A stretch of DNA of 64,000 bases from Kitasatospora purpeofusca (GCF_000718025.1 NZ_JODS01000020.1:124001-188000), one strand, 5' to 3'. Numbered from the stretch's first letter, positions 26,496-36,227 are shown. Numbers and translations: made by a program. The notes: generated from the sequence alone by a model not told the origin.

Positions 26496-29267
26496 TCACT
26501 CCAACGGCTGCTCCGTCCAGATCACCTTCCCCGTGGCGGTGTACCGCGTCCCCCACCGGTCCGCGAACTGCGCGACCAGGAAGAGCCCGCGCCCGCCCTC
26601 GTCCGTGGTGGCCGCGTACCGCAGGTGCGGCGACGTACTGCTCCCGTCCGACACCTCGCAGATCAGCGACCGGTCGAGGAGCAGCCGCACCCGGATCGGC
26701 CCGGTGCCGTACCGGATCGCATTGGTCACCAGCTCGCTCAGGATCAGCTCGGTGACGAACGCCGCCTCGTCCAGCCCCCACTGCTCCAGCCGCTCCGCCA
26801 CCGCCGCCCGCACCCCGGACACCGCCGCCGGGTCCGCCGGCACCTCCCACTGCGCCACCCGGTCCTCCGGCAGCACCCTGGTCCGCGCCACCAGCAGCGC
26901 GATGTCGTCCTGCGGCCGCGCCGGCAGCAGCGCCCCCAGCACGTCCGCACAGGTCTGCTCCGGAGTGCGCGGCGGCCCGCTCAGCGCCGTCCGCAGCAGC
27001 TCGAGCCCCACGTCGATGTCCCGCTGACGGTCCTCGACCAGCCCGTCCGTGTACAGCACCAGCCGGCTGCCCTCCTCGACCTCCAGCTCCACCGTCTCGA
27101 ACGGCAGCACCGCGAGCCCCAGCGGCGGTCCCGTCGGCAGCTCCGGGAACACCACCGTCCCGTCCGGCCGCACCAGCGCCGGCGGCGGATGCCCGGCACT
27201 GGCCAGCGTGCACCGCCGCGACACCGGGTCGTAGATCAGGTACAGACAGGTCGCACCCGTCACGGCCGCCGCCGCCCCGCCGCTCGCCGACTCCTCCTGG
27301 TCGATCCGGTTCACCAGCTCGTCCAGGTGCCCCAGCAGCTCGTCCGGCGGCAGGTCCAGCGTCGAGAAGTTGTGGATCGCCGTCCGCAGCCGCCCCATCG
27401 TCGCGGCCGCGTGCAGCCCGTGCCCGACCACGTCCCCGACCACCATCGCCACCCGCGCGCCCGGCAGCGGGATCACGTCGAACCAGTCGCCGCCCACCCC
27501 CGCCTGCGCCGGCAGGTACCGGTGCGCCACCTCCAGCGCGTTCTGCGCCGGCAGGCTGCGCGGCAGCAGACTGTGCTGCAGGGTCACCGCCATCGCGTGC
27601 TCCCGGGTGTACCGGCGGGCGTTGTCGATGCAGACGGCGGCGTGCGAGACCAGCTCCTCCGCCAGCGCGAGGTCCTCCTCCTCGAACGGCTCCTGCCGCT
27701 CCGAGCGCCAGAACCGCGCCACCCCGAGCAGCACCCCGCGCGCCTTCAACGGCACCCGCACCAGCGAGTGCACCCCGTGGGCGAGCACCCGCGCCGCGCC
27801 CTCGGGATCCTGCTCCCGCCACGCCTGCGCCTCCGCCAGCCGCGGCTCCACCCCGGGCAGCCCGCTGCTCAGCGTGCCCGCGAGCGGCGTCGACGGCACG
27901 ACCTCCACCACCGTGCCCACCGGGTAGAACGGCGGATCGTCCCGCGCGGCCGACAGCGCGGCCCGCCGCATCCGCAGCAGCGCCCCGGTCGGCGGCTCGT
28001 CGCCCTCCATTACCTGCTCGGCCAGGTCGACGGTGACGATGTCCGCGAACCGGCCCACCGTCACCTGGGCCAGCTCCTCCGCCGTCCGGGTCACGTCCAG
28101 CGTGCTGCCCACCGTGACCCCGGCGTCGTACAGCAGCCGCAGCCGCCGCTGCGCCACCTCGGCCCGCCCGGTCAGCGCCAGCAGCTCGGTGGAGTCCCGC
28201 AGCGTCGCCACCGACCCGGGCGGCCCGCCGTCCCGGTCCGTGGGCCGCACGTTCACCGCGAGCAGCCGCTCACCGGCCATCACCACCTGGTCGGTGACCG
28301 CCCGCCCGGCCGCCAGCAGCTCCAGCGGCGCCGGTTCCAGGCCCAGCTCGGCCAGCGGCCGCCCCTCGGCGTCGGGCGGCAGGTCGAGCAGCCGGCGCGC
28401 CTCGTCGTTGCAGAGCAGCAGCCGTCCGTCACCGCCGAGGATCAGCACGCCCTCGCGCACCGCGTGCAGCACCGCCGCGTGGTGCTCGTACATGCGGGTC
28501 ATCTCGGTCGGCCCCAGGCCGTGGGTCTGCCGCTTCAGCCGCCGGCTGATCAGCGCCGCCCCACCGGTCGCCAGCCCGAGCGCGGCCGCCGCCGCGCCCA
28601 GCACCACCGGCAGCTGCCGCTCGCTGGCGCTGCTCACATTGGCGATCGTGATGCCCGCCGACACCATCCCGACGATCTGCCCGTCCGGCGCCCGCACCGG
28701 CACGATCGCCTGCACCAGCGGCCCGATGGTGCCGGTGACCTCCTCGGTCACCACCTGCCCGGACAGCGCCGGCTGGTAGTTGCCGACGAACTTGTGGCCG
28801 ATCCGGTCCGGGTTCGGGTGGGTGTAGCGGATGCCGTCGTTGTTGAGCACGACGATGAAGTCCACGCCCGCGTTGATCCGTGCCGCCTGGGCCGAGGGCT
28901 GGAGGACCGCGCTCGGGTCGGGGGAGCGCAGCGCCTCGACGATGCCGGGCGAGTTGGCGTAGGTCTGGGCGACCGCGACGGACCGGGTGGTGGCCTCCTG
29001 CCGGGCGTCGTTGCGGGACTGCACCACCAGGGCGACCACGGCGGCCACCACCAGCAACAGCACCACCACGACCTGCAACGCGAAGACCTGTCCGGCCACC
29101 GAGCGCAGCCGGACCGGCTTGGGCCGGGCCGTGCGGGCGTGCTGGTGCCGACCGTGTGGGCGCCCACCGGGGGAGCCGGCGGCGGTACCGGTGGATCGGG
29201 AGCCGGAAGCGGAACCGGTCGCACCAGGGTCCGACGGAGCCCAGGATCGGCCCGAAAAACGGGCCAT
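26496..29267 (-). CDS. Membrane sensor SpoIIE-type phosphatase with PAS, GAF and anti-sigma kinase domains
   Basis: A 923-aa partner-switching regulator. TM1 is at about 61-83, an extracellular single-Cache-like sensor at about 90-220 (VLNNDGIRYTHPNPDRIG), TM2 at about 225-247, PAS at about 265-380, GAF at about 390-590 and a PP2C/SpoIIE phosphatase at about 600-790 (AGVGGDWFDVIPLPG, VVGDVVGHG, LVLYTDGLVE). A HATPase/RsbW-like C-terminus (ELILSELVTNAIRYG, GGRGLFLVAQFADRWG) follows. It should dephosphorylate an anti-anti-sigma factor. The cognate partners are not adjacent. Confidence 0.92.
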   Translation of the reverse strand: MARFSGRSWAPSDPGATGSASGSRSTGTAAGSPGGRPHGRHQHARTARPKPVRLRSVAGQVFALQVVVVLLLVVAAVVALVVQSRNDARQEATTRSVAVAQTYANSPGIVEALRSPDPSAVLQPSAQAARINAGVDFIVVLNNDGIRYTHPNPDRIGHKFVGNYQPALSGQVVTEEVTGTIGPLVQAIVPVRAPDGQIVGMVSAGITIANVSSASERQLPVVLGAAAAALGLATGGAALISRRLKRQTHGLGPTEMTRMYEHHAAVLHAVREGVLILGGDGRLLLCNDEARRLLDLPPDAEGRPLAELGLEPAPLELLAAGRAVTDQVVMAGERLLAVNVRPTDRDGGPPGSVATLRDSTELLALTGRAEVAQRRLRLLYDAGVTVGSTLDVTRTAEELAQVTVGRFADIVTVDLAEQVMEGDEPPTGALLRMRRAALSAARDDPPFYPVGTVVEVVPSTPLAGTLSSGLPGVEPRLAEAQAWREQDPEGAARVLAHGVHSLVRVPLKARGVLLGVARFWRSERQEPFEEEDLALAEELVSHAAVCIDNARRYTREHAMAVTLQHSLLPRSLPAQNALEVAHRYLPAQAGVGGDWFDVIPLPGARVAMVVGDVVGHGLHAAATMGRLRTAIHNFSTLDLPPDELLGHLDELVNRIDQEESASGGAAAAVTGATCLYLIYDPVSRRCTLASAGHPPPALVRPDGTVVFPELPTGPPLGLAVLPFETVELEVEEGSRLVLYTDGLVEDRQRDIDVGLELLRTALSGPPRTPEQTCADVLGALLPARPQDDIALLVARTRVLPEDRVAQWEVPADPAAVSGVRAAVAERLEQWGLDEAAFVTELILSELVTNAIRYGTGPIRVRLLLDRSLICEVSDGSSTSPHLRYAATTDEGGRGLFLVAQFADRWGTRYTATGKVIWTEQPLE

Positions 29268-29329
29268 ACGTCATATTTGCACTCCGCGAGCCGACGGGCC
29301 AAGGCCACCCGCGACGAGCGTTGGGCCGG

Positions 29330-29359
29330 TTGGCCTTCACCGGCCCGACTTGGCAAGAT
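29330..29359 (+). promoter_or_regulatory. Candidate promoter of the trmH-type gene (leaderless)
   Basis: TTGGCC (29330-29335), 18 nt, then CAAGAT (29354-29359), with the GTG start only 6 nt further on. No spaced Shine-Dalgarno exists, so transcription probably begins at or next to the start codon. Confidence 0.45.
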
Positions 29360-29365
29360 CGCAGG

Positions 29366-30175
29366 GTGTCCGAACCCAGCACCATCACCGACCCCGCCGA
29401 CCCCCGTCTCGCCGACTACACCGGCCTGACCGACGTCGAACTCCGCCGCCGCCGCGAACCCGCCGAGGGCCTGTTCATCGCGGAGGGCGAGAAGGTCGTC
29501 CGCCGCGCCCTCGCGGCCGGCTACCGGATGCGGTCGATGCTGCTGACTCCCAAGTGGCTGGACGTGATGGCGGACGTCATCGCCGAGGCCGACGCCCCGG
29601 TGCACGTCGTCGAACCCGACCTGGCCGAGGCCGTCACCGGCTACCACGTCCACCGCGGCGCGCTCGCCTCGATGGAGCGGCAGCCGCTGCCGGACGCCGC
29701 CGACCTGCTGTCGGGCGCCCGCCGGGTGGCCGTGCTGGAGGGCCTGGTCGACCACACCAACCTCGGCGCGATCTTCCGCAGCGCCGCCGCCCTCGGCATG
29801 GACGCCGTGCTGCTGTCGCCCGACTGCGCCGACCCGCTGTACCGGCGCGCGGTCAAGGTCTCGATGGGCGCGGTCTTCGCCGTCCCGTACGCGCGGCTGG
29901 AGCCCTGGCCGGCCGCCCTGGGGACGGTGCGCGCCGCCGGTTTCGAGCTGCTCGCGCTCACCCCGGCCGAGACCGCCGTGGACCTGGCCTCGGTGGTCCC
30001 CGAGGGCGGTGCCAGGACGGCGCTGATGCTCGGGGCCGAGGGCGACGGCCTCACCCAGCAGGCCCTGGCCGCCGCCGACCACGCCGTCCGCATCCCGATG
30101 GCCCACGGCATCGACTCGCTGAACGTCGGCGCCGCCGCGGCCGTGGCCTTCTACGCCGTCACCGCCACCCGCTGA
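29366..30175 (+). CDS. TrmH/SpoU-family RNA 2'-O-methyltransferase
   Basis: A 269-aa SPOUT methyltransferase acting on the ribose of tRNA or rRNA. An N-terminal substrate-binding segment (about 1-100, EPAEGLFIAEGEKVVRRAL) is followed by the knotted catalytic domain: motif 1 LVDHTNLGAIFRSAAALG, motif 2 LMLGAEGDGL and motif 3 IPMAHGIDSLNVGAAAAV. GTG 29366 is chosen as the first start giving the family N-terminus. It is divergent from the SpoIIE-type gene. The exact target nucleotide cannot be told from sequence. Confidence 0.9.
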   Translation: MSEPSTITDPADPRLADYTGLTDVELRRRREPAEGLFIAEGEKVVRRALAAGYRMRSMLLTPKWLDVMADVIAEADAPVHVVEPDLAEAVTGYHVHRGALASMERQPLPDAADLLSGARRVAVLEGLVDHTNLGAIFRSAAALGMDAVLLSPDCADPLYRRAVKVSMGAVFAVPYARLEPWPAALGTVRAAGFELLALTPAETAVDLASVVPEGGARTALMLGAEGDGLTQQALAAADHAVRIPMAHGIDSLNVGAAAAVAFYAVTATR

Positions 30176-30284
30176 CCCCGCCCCTCGGCCCCCGGGGGGC
30201 GCTGCACAGGAAGTCGGCCCGACGGACTTCCCACTCCCGGGCACTCCCGCAGGCTCCCAGGTACTCCCAGGTGCTCCCCGGACG

Positions 30285-32420
30285 TCAGCCCGTCGGGGCC
30301 GTGGGCGGTGCCGGGGCGGCTGCCGGGGGCGGGGTGACCGCCGGGGTCGTGGTGGCCGAACCGGGCCAGGACTCGTCCAGCGTGCCGTCCGCCCGCAGCG
30401 CGTAGCGGGTGGAGGTGACCGCCCCGGTCTGGGCGACCCGCTCCTCGCGGACCAGCGCGCCGTTGTCCAGCCGCCAGGTCGCTGCCGCCTGCGGATCCGC
30501 CGCCGAGGAGCGCGAGGTCAGGGCCACCGGGGTGTCCCCGGTGAACGAGAAGAGCTGCACCAGGTCGACCGGCACCGACCCCTCCGAGCGCCGCAGGACG
30601 ACCAGCGCCGCCGGCCCGCCCTTGTAGCGCGCCGGGAGTACGGCGCTGAGCACGACCTGCGGCCCCGGGCCGGCCGAGCGGCCGTCCCGCAGGGTGACCG
30701 CGGGGCCGCCCGCCGGATCGGCGTAGGAGCGGTTCGGCCAGTCGACCGCAGGCCCGGCGCCCTGGGCGGGCGCCAGCGCCGCGTCCCCGGCCGCCGGGGC
30801 GCCGTGGGCCGCGGCGGCCAGCGGGCTGGTCGACGGCGCGATGCCGTCCGCCGAGAGTCCCGCCCCGGCCGGGGGCGTCCCGCCGTTCGTCTGTTCCCCG
30901 GGGACGGCGGCCCCGGCAGCGGCCCCGGGGGCGCCCGTCGAGCCCTGGGCCACGGAGGAGCTCACGGACGGCCGCAGCCCCTGGTTGTCGCGGTTCTCGC
31001 AGCCCTGCGCCGCCGCGATGGCCAGCGCCACGCCGACCGTCACCGTCACGAACACCACGAGCCGCTGCCGCAGCAGCCGCTGCCGTGCCGTGCCCGGCCG
31101 CCCGCCGGGCACCGGGGTGTGCTGCCGGTCGCGGGGCCGGCCGGGCCGCTGGACCCGGTCGTGTCCGGGCGGCGGCGTGGTCTGCCGCTCGCGCATCGGC
31201 CGGGTGGCCTGGACCGCCTCGGGCCGGGGGAGCGGTGCGGTGACCGCCTGGCTGCTGTCGTGCCCCTGGCCGGGCGCACGCCGCACCGCGCCGCCGGGTG
31301 CCCCGCCGCTCCGGCCGATTCCGCCGGCCCGGGCCCGGGCCGCCGCCGGGTCGGGTGCCCGGCCGGGAGCCGGGACGCCGCGCGGCGCGGCGGCGGACGC
31401 TCCCGCCGGTGCCGCCTGGGCCGGGCGCGCGGTGGCGCCGGGCCGGTCCGCGCCGCCGGGCCCGGGTCGTCCCTCGGCGGGCCGGCCCGCCGCTCCGGGC
31501 GCGGCCCCGGCCCGACCGGACGGGTCGTCCCGTCCGGCCGCCTCGCCGCGCGCCCCGGCCCCGCGGCCCCGGCCGAACGGCCCGCCGGACCCGCCGCCCG
31601 CGCCCCGCACGGCGAGCTCGCTCAGCCGCTCGTGCAGCGCGGCCGCGCCGGGCCGTTCGGCGGGCTCCTTGGCCAGGCAGGCCCGGATCAGCGGCGCCAG
31701 CTGCGGCGGCACTGCGGAGAGGTCGGGCTCCTCGTGCACGACGCGGTAGAGCATGACCTCGGAGGAGGCGCCGGACCCGAACGGGGTGTCCCCGGTGAGC
31801 GCGTAGGCGAGCGTCGCGCCGAAGGCGAAGACGTCGGTCGCGGGCGTGACGGCGACCCCCCGGACCTGCTCGGGGGCGAGGAAGCCGGGGGAGCCGACGG
31901 CGGTGCCGACGTGGGTGAGCGTGCTCGCCCCGCGCGACCAGGCGATGCCGAAGTCGATGATCCGCGGCCCGCGCGGCGACAGCAGGATGTTGGAGGGCTT
32001 GAGGTCCCGGTGGACCACGCCCGCCTCGTGCACCTTGACCAGCCCGTCGGCCAGCGCGGCCCCGATCCGGGCGACCTCGGGCCAGCCCAGCGCCCCTTCG
32101 TCGCCGACCCGCTTGTACAGCGAGGGCCCGGGGACGTACGCGGTGGCCAGCCAGGGCCGGTCGGCCTCGATGTCGGAGCCCATGACGCGGGCGGTGCAGC
32201 CGCCCCGGATCCTGGACGCGGCGGCGATCTCGCGGGCGAAGCGGGTACGGAACTCGACGTCCTCGGCCAGTTCGGCCCGGATCAGTTTGAGTGCGACCCG
32301 CTGCCCCCGGCGGTCGGAGCCGAGGTAGACCACGCCCATGCCGCCCGCCCCGAGCCGCCGGTGCAGCCGGTACGGCCCGACGATGCGGGGGTCCTCACGC
32401 CTCAGCCGCATCATCGTCAT
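30285..32420 (-). CDS. Transmembrane Ser/Thr protein kinase (Pkn2 type)
   Basis: A 711-aa Hanks-type kinase. The kinase domain is at about 12-270: GAGGMGVVY (P-loop), VALKLIR (catalytic Lys), VVHRDLKPSNILL (catalytic loop), IIDFGIA and PGFLAPEQVRG (activation end). A Pro/Gly/Ala/Arg-rich juxtamembrane region (about 280-445) leads to one transmembrane helix (about 452-472, VVFVTVTVGVALAIAAA). The roughly 240-residue exterior domain has no PASTA repeats and I do not recognise it. ATG 32420 is preceded by GGGGAAACGGGA; a longer in-frame extension is rejected. Confidence 0.92.
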   Translation of the reverse strand: MTMMRLRREDPRIVGPYRLHRRLGAGGMGVVYLGSDRRGQRVALKLIRAELAEDVEFRTRFAREIAAASRIRGGCTARVMGSDIEADRPWLATAYVPGPSLYKRVGDEGALGWPEVARIGAALADGLVKVHEAGVVHRDLKPSNILLSPRGPRIIDFGIAWSRGASTLTHVGTAVGSPGFLAPEQVRGVAVTPATDVFAFGATLAYALTGDTPFGSGASSEVMLYRVVHEEPDLSAVPPQLAPLIRACLAKEPAERPGAAALHERLSELAVRGAGGGSGGPFGRGRGAGARGEAAGRDDPSGRAGAAPGAAGRPAEGRPGPGGADRPGATARPAQAAPAGASAAAPRGVPAPGRAPDPAAARARAGGIGRSGGAPGGAVRRAPGQGHDSSQAVTAPLPRPEAVQATRPMRERQTTPPPGHDRVQRPGRPRDRQHTPVPGGRPGTARQRLLRQRLVVFVTVTVGVALAIAAAQGCENRDNQGLRPSVSSSVAQGSTGAPGAAAGAAVPGEQTNGGTPPAGAGLSADGIAPSTSPLAAAAHGAPAAGDAALAPAQGAGPAVDWPNRSYADPAGGPAVTLRDGRSAGPGPQVVLSAVLPARYKGGPAALVVLRRSEGSVPVDLVQLFSFTGDTPVALTSRSSAADPQAAATWRLDNGALVREERVAQTGAVTSTRYALRADGTLDESWPGSATTTPAVTPPPAAAPAPPTAPTG

Positions 32421-32858
32421 TCCCGTTTCCCCGTCAGACTGTCGGTGAGGCCCCGTCGAGTGGGGCGTCGTCAGTTCCTGTCCGGCACAGCTTACGGACT
32501 GCCCGCTGCGGTGTGCTGATACGCAACACCTGAAGCCACCGTCCGATTGTCGGATCTTGGACTGACAGTCGGCGGGGCCGTGCCGAATCGTTTCTCGGGG
32601 TCCCCTCTCAGGGTTCCCCCGGGGGAGCCGCGGCGGGCGTCTCCGCCTGCGGTAGTAGGCCCCAGGTCCGGTCGTCATCCTCCGGGAGGCCCGGAGAACA
32701 GTACGACGGCATGACGTCCGCCAACCCCCTCGCGCCATACCGTTGTTCTCAGCGGTGGACGGGGAGCTCGTCCCCCGAGGTAAGCCGTCCACCGCGTCCA
32801 CGTGCACCACCGTTCCGCCTTCCACCACCGGCCGAGCTCACGAATCAGGAGTCAGGGC
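32421..32858. other. 438-bp divergent intergenic region
   Basis: Lies between the kinase (minus) and a small membrane protein (plus), so it should hold both promoters. TCCGATTGTCGGA near 32543 is a short palindrome, and CTCCGGGAGGCCCGGAG near 32677 can form a hairpin. I see no gene, including on the minus strand, where an in-frame extension of the kinase lacks coding character. Confidence 0.35.
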
Positions 32859-33059
32859 ATGGCAGCGCAGCACTCGGGATCCACCTCCCGCCGCCGTCGG
32901 CCGGCCTTCACTCAGCCGCAGGCCGCGGAGCCCACCAGGCACCCGGCGGTGGCGCTGGCCATGGCGCTGCCCTGCGCGGTGCTGCTGGCCGTCCTGTTCG
33001 GAGGCTGGGAGCAGATGGCGAACCAGGCGCAGGCGGTGGCCGAGTTGCTCGGCCACTGA
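32859..33059 (+). CDS. Small single-pass membrane protein, unrecognised
   Basis: A 66-aa protein. A basic N-terminus (SRRRRPAF) precedes one hydrophobic segment, VALAMALPCAVLLAVLFGGW (about 33-52), and a short polar tail ending AVAELLGH, so an inside N-terminus is likely. CAGGAGTCAGGG gives a good ribosome site for ATG 32859. Function is unknown; it may be a real small membrane protein of this lineage. It is divergent from the kinase gene. Confidence 0.6.
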   Translation: MAAQHSGSTSRRRRPAFTQPQAAEPTRHPAVALAMALPCAVLLAVLFGGWEQMANQAQAVAELLGH

Positions 33060-33293
33060 GGCGCACCACAGAAGCTGGCACTGATCCCCTGGGGACGGGG
33101 AGCCGGTGCCGCCGGGGAGGCCGCCGCCGCGACAACTCGCGGACGGGCGAGTGCGGCGCGCAGAGCGCCCCGGCAGGCGGAGATGCCGCGTACGGACGTC
33201 GGTGAGGGCGACCGTACGCGGCTCTTCCCGTCACGCATCCCGCGGACCACTCCACGGACGGGCCGCACAGCCACCGGGGGCGGAACGCCGAAA

Positions 33294-33335
33294 ACGGCCG
33301 GGGCCGCGACTCGTTCGAGTCGCGGCCCCGGCCGT
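33294..33335 (-). terminator. Terminator of the minus-strand tRNA array
   Basis: ACGGCCGGGGCCGCGACTCG and its perfect 20-nt complement meet at a TT, giving a C(UUCG)G-type loop. On the minus strand it is followed by TTTT, so this is a textbook intrinsic terminator just after the last tRNA-Val. Confidence 0.88.
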
Positions 33336-33340
33336 CACTG

Positions 33341-33412
<72 letters not shown>

Positions 33413-33453
33413 CTGGTAAGGCGGTTCTGCAGCAGACCCCGGAGGGCCTGACG

Positions 33454-33525
<72 letters not shown>

Positions 33526-33565
33526 TGGTGCGGTGCTTCCGCAGCGGATCCCGGGGGATCCGACG

Positions 33566-33637
33566 TGCGCGATACTGGGATTGAACCAGTGACCCCCACC
33601 GTGTCAAGGTGGTGCTCTCCCGCTGAGCTAATCGCGC
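33566..33637 (-). tRNA. tRNA-Val (GAC), copy 2, variant anticodon stem
   Basis: As the other copies, but the anticodon stem is CCACC/GGTGG instead of CTACC/GGTAG. The T-to-C change on one side is matched by A-to-G on the other, so pairing is kept. Anticodon GAC. Confidence 0.96.
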
Positions 33638-33668
33638 GGGGCTGATGCCTCGGTGGAACCGGGCGTGG

Positions 33669-33740
<72 letters not shown>

Positions 33741-33773
33741 GGGGAGGACACCCAGTGGAACCGGGGATCCTCT

Positions 33774-33847
33774 TGGAGGTGGAGACGGGATTTGAACCCG
33801 TGTACACGGCTTTGCAGGCCGTTGCCTCGCCTCTCGGCCACTCCACC
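33774..33847 (-). tRNA. tRNA-Cys (GCA)
   Basis: 74 nt including an encoded 3' CCA, unlike its neighbours. Acceptor GGTGGAG/CTCCACC, anticodon loop CTGCAAA (anticodon GCA), T-loop GGTTCAAATCC, discriminator U as usual for tRNA-Cys. Confidence 0.96.
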
Positions 33848-33887
33848 AGGCAACACTCGAAGGACGATCTTACACTGTCCTTCGTCG

Positions 33888-33960
33888 AGCGGACGACGAG
33901 ATTCGAACTCGCGACCCTCACCTTGGCAAGGTGATGCTCTACCAACTGAGCCACGTCCGC
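33888..33960 (-). tRNA. tRNA-Gly (GCC), first gene of the array
   Basis: 73-nt cloverleaf: acceptor GCGGACG/CGTCCGC, anticodon loop TTGCCAA (anticodon GCC), T-loop GTTCGAATC, discriminator U. No CCA encoded. The array promoter probably lies upstream, with a TAGAGT -10-like element on the minus strand at 34018-34023. Confidence 0.96.
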
Positions 33961-34261
33961 CTGTCCCCCGGGGATCCTCACCGGTTTTCCCGGCTGCGCT
34001 CCCTGGCGACGTGTTGAACTCTAGCGGATTCCCGGGCCAGCTAAAAATCCGTTCCCGCAGCGTGCCCCCGGGGTCCCCGCCCGACGCCCCCCGGCCGCCC
34101 CGGCTCCGACCACCCCGGACGGACCCACCGGGGGCGACGGAACACCCTGAGTGACACCCGCAGGTCACCCGGCGTACGCCCGCGCGACGCCCGACTCTGC
34201 TCACTCCTCCCGACCTACACTTCAGGCACCGCAACCTCGCAAAGCCCTGTGCAGGAGAACC

Positions 34262-35323
34262 GTGTCCGGCCACCCCGCCCCCCAGCAGCCCCTCGCCCGC
34301 TTCGGCGGCCGCGTCGCCACCGGACTGCGCGACATCACCTCGGACCCGGCCGCGCTGGACTCCACCGGCTGGTGGGCCGTCGCCCACGACTTCGAGGGCC
34401 GGCTCACCTGCGCCCGCTTCGACGACGTCCGCCCCGCCCCGGCCGCGCCCTCCGGTGCCGGCTGGCTCGGCCCGGCCGCCGGCAGCTGGCACAGCTCGCT
34501 CGACCGCGCCGCCTACACCGGGGGCGTCCGCCGGATCCGCGAGCACATCGCCGCCGGCGAGGTCTACCAGGCCAACCTCTGCCGGGTGCTCTGCGCCCCG
34601 CTGCCCGACCCGGACCGCTCCGACATCGACGCCCTCACCGGCCTGCTCGCCCACGGCAACCCGGCCCCCTACGCCGGAACGATCCGGCTGCCCGGCCACG
34701 GCGTGGAGATAGCCACCGCCTCGCCGGAGCTCTATCTGCGCCGCACCGGCCGCACCGTCGCCTCCGGCCCGATCAAGGGCACCGGCCGCACCGAGCACGA
34801 CCTGCTCGACAAGGACCACGCCGAGAACGTGATGATCGTCGACCTGGTCCGCAACGACCTCGGCCGGGTCTGCGCCACCGGCAGCGTCACCGTGCCCGAC
34901 CTGTGCGCGGTCGAGAAGCACCCCGGCCTGGTCCACCTGGTCTCCACCGTCGAGGGGACCCTGCGCGAGGACGCCGGCTGGCCCGAGCTGTTCTCCGCCA
35001 CCTTCCCGCCCGGATCCGTCACCGGCGCCCCCAAGTCCAGCGCCCTGCGGATCATCGAGGCCCTGGAGACCGCGCCGCGCGGCCCCTACTGCGGCGCCGT
35101 CGGCTGGGTCGACGCCGACCGGGGCGAGGCCGAACTCGCCGTCGGCATCCGCACGTTCTGGATCGACCGGACCGACCCGGCGGCACCCGAACTGCGCTTC
35201 GGCACCGGCGCCGGCATCACCTGGGACTCCGACCCCGAACGGGAATGGGCGGAAACCGAACTGAAGGCGGCCCGCCTGGTCGCGATAGCGTCGGGTGCCG
35301 AGACGTACTCCGACACCGACTGA
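34262..35323 (+). CDS. pabB: Aminodeoxychorismate synthase component I-type (chorismate-binding enzyme)
   Basis: Converts chorismate plus ammonia to 4-amino-4-deoxychorismate for p-aminobenzoate and folate. The protein has 353 aa and covers the chorismate-binding domain: IREHIAAGEVYQANLCRVL, SPELYLRRTG, the PIKGT motif with the Lys typical of PabB rather than TrpE, AENVMIVDLVRNDLGRV and FPPGSVTGAPK. The N-terminal part is shorter than in long PabB proteins. CAGGAGAA precedes GTG 34262. It is followed 73 bp later by pabC. Confidence 0.9.
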   Translation: MSGHPAPQQPLARFGGRVATGLRDITSDPAALDSTGWWAVAHDFEGRLTCARFDDVRPAPAAPSGAGWLGPAAGSWHSSLDRAAYTGGVRRIREHIAAGEVYQANLCRVLCAPLPDPDRSDIDALTGLLAHGNPAPYAGTIRLPGHGVEIATASPELYLRRTGRTVASGPIKGTGRTEHDLLDKDHAENVMIVDLVRNDLGRVCATGSVTVPDLCAVEKHPGLVHLVSTVEGTLREDAGWPELFSATFPPGSVTGAPKSSALRIIEALETAPRGPYCGAVGWVDADRGEAELAVGIRTFWIDRTDPAAPELRFGTGAGITWDSDPEREWAETELKAARLVAIASGAETYSDTD

Positions 35324-35396
35324 ACCCGACACGGACCGGACCGGCCGCCACCCGGACCCGGCCGGCCCGTGCCCGTCCCGCGAGGAGCCCCCCGCG

Positions 35397-36227
35397 ATGC
35401 AGCACCCGACCACCAGCTGGGTCAACGGCACCCTCGTCGACTCCGCGGACCCGGCCCTGTCCGTGCTCGACCACGGACTCACCACCGGCGACGGCGTGTT
35501 CGAGACCATGAAGACCGTCGACGGCCGGCCCTTCGCGATCACCCGCCACCTCGACCGGCTCACCCGCTCCGCCCGCGGCCTCGGACTGCCCGACCCCGAC
35601 CACGACCTGGTCCGCGAGGCCTGCGCCGCCGTCCTGGACGCCAACCCGATGCCCCTCGGCCGGCTGCGCCTCACCTACACCGGCGGCCGGGCGCCGCTCG
35701 GCTCCGAACGCGGCGACGGCGCCCCCACCCTGGTGGCCTCCCTCGGCACCGCCGCCCGCCGCCCCGACACCACCGCCGTCGCGGTCGTCCCCTGGCGCCG
35801 CAACGAGCACAGCGCCGTCGCCGGACTCAAGACCACCTCCTACGCCGAGAACGTCGTCGCCCTCGCCGCCGCCCACCGCGTCGGCGCCTCCGAGGCGCTG
35901 CTCGCCAACACCGCCGGCCGGCTCTGCGAAGGCACCGGCTCCAACGTCTTCGTCGTCCTCGACGGCCGGCTGCTCACCCCGCCGCTCGCCTCCGGCTGCC
36001 TGGCCGGCATCACCCGGCAGCTCGTCGTCGACTGGTGCGGCGCCGAGGAGGCCGACCTGCCGCTGGACGCCCTCCAGCAGGCGGAGGAGGTCTTCCTCAC
36101 CTCCTCCCTGCGCGACGTCCAGGCCGTCACCCGGATCGACGACCGGGAGCTCGCCGGCCCCGGCCCGGTCACCCTCGGGGCCATGGCGGCCTTCGCCCGG
36201 CTCAGCGGCGACGACCTCGACCCCTGA
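35397..36227 (+). CDS. pabC: Class IV aminotransferase, probable aminodeoxychorismate lyase
   Basis: PLP fold-type IV protein of 276 aa, predicted to release pyruvate from aminodeoxychorismate to give p-aminobenzoate. Visible features are VNGTLVDSADPALSVLDHGLT at the start (in two halves), GLKTTSYAENVVAL with the PLP Lys, and EGTGSNVFVV with EEVFLTSSLRDV near the end. GAGGAGC precedes ATG 35397. The fold also includes branched-chain and D-amino acid aminotransferases; adjacency to pabB decides the call. Confidence 0.86.
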   Translation: MQHPTTSWVNGTLVDSADPALSVLDHGLTTGDGVFETMKTVDGRPFAITRHLDRLTRSARGLGLPDPDHDLVREACAAVLDANPMPLGRLRLTYTGGRAPLGSERGDGAPTLVASLGTAARRPDTTAVAVVPWRRNEHSAVAGLKTTSYAENVVALAAAHRVGASEALLANTAGRLCEGTGSNVFVVLDGRLLTPPLASGCLAGITRQLVVDWCGAEEADLPLDALQQAEEVFLTSSLRDVQAVTRIDDRELAGPGPVTLGAMAAFARLSGDDLDP

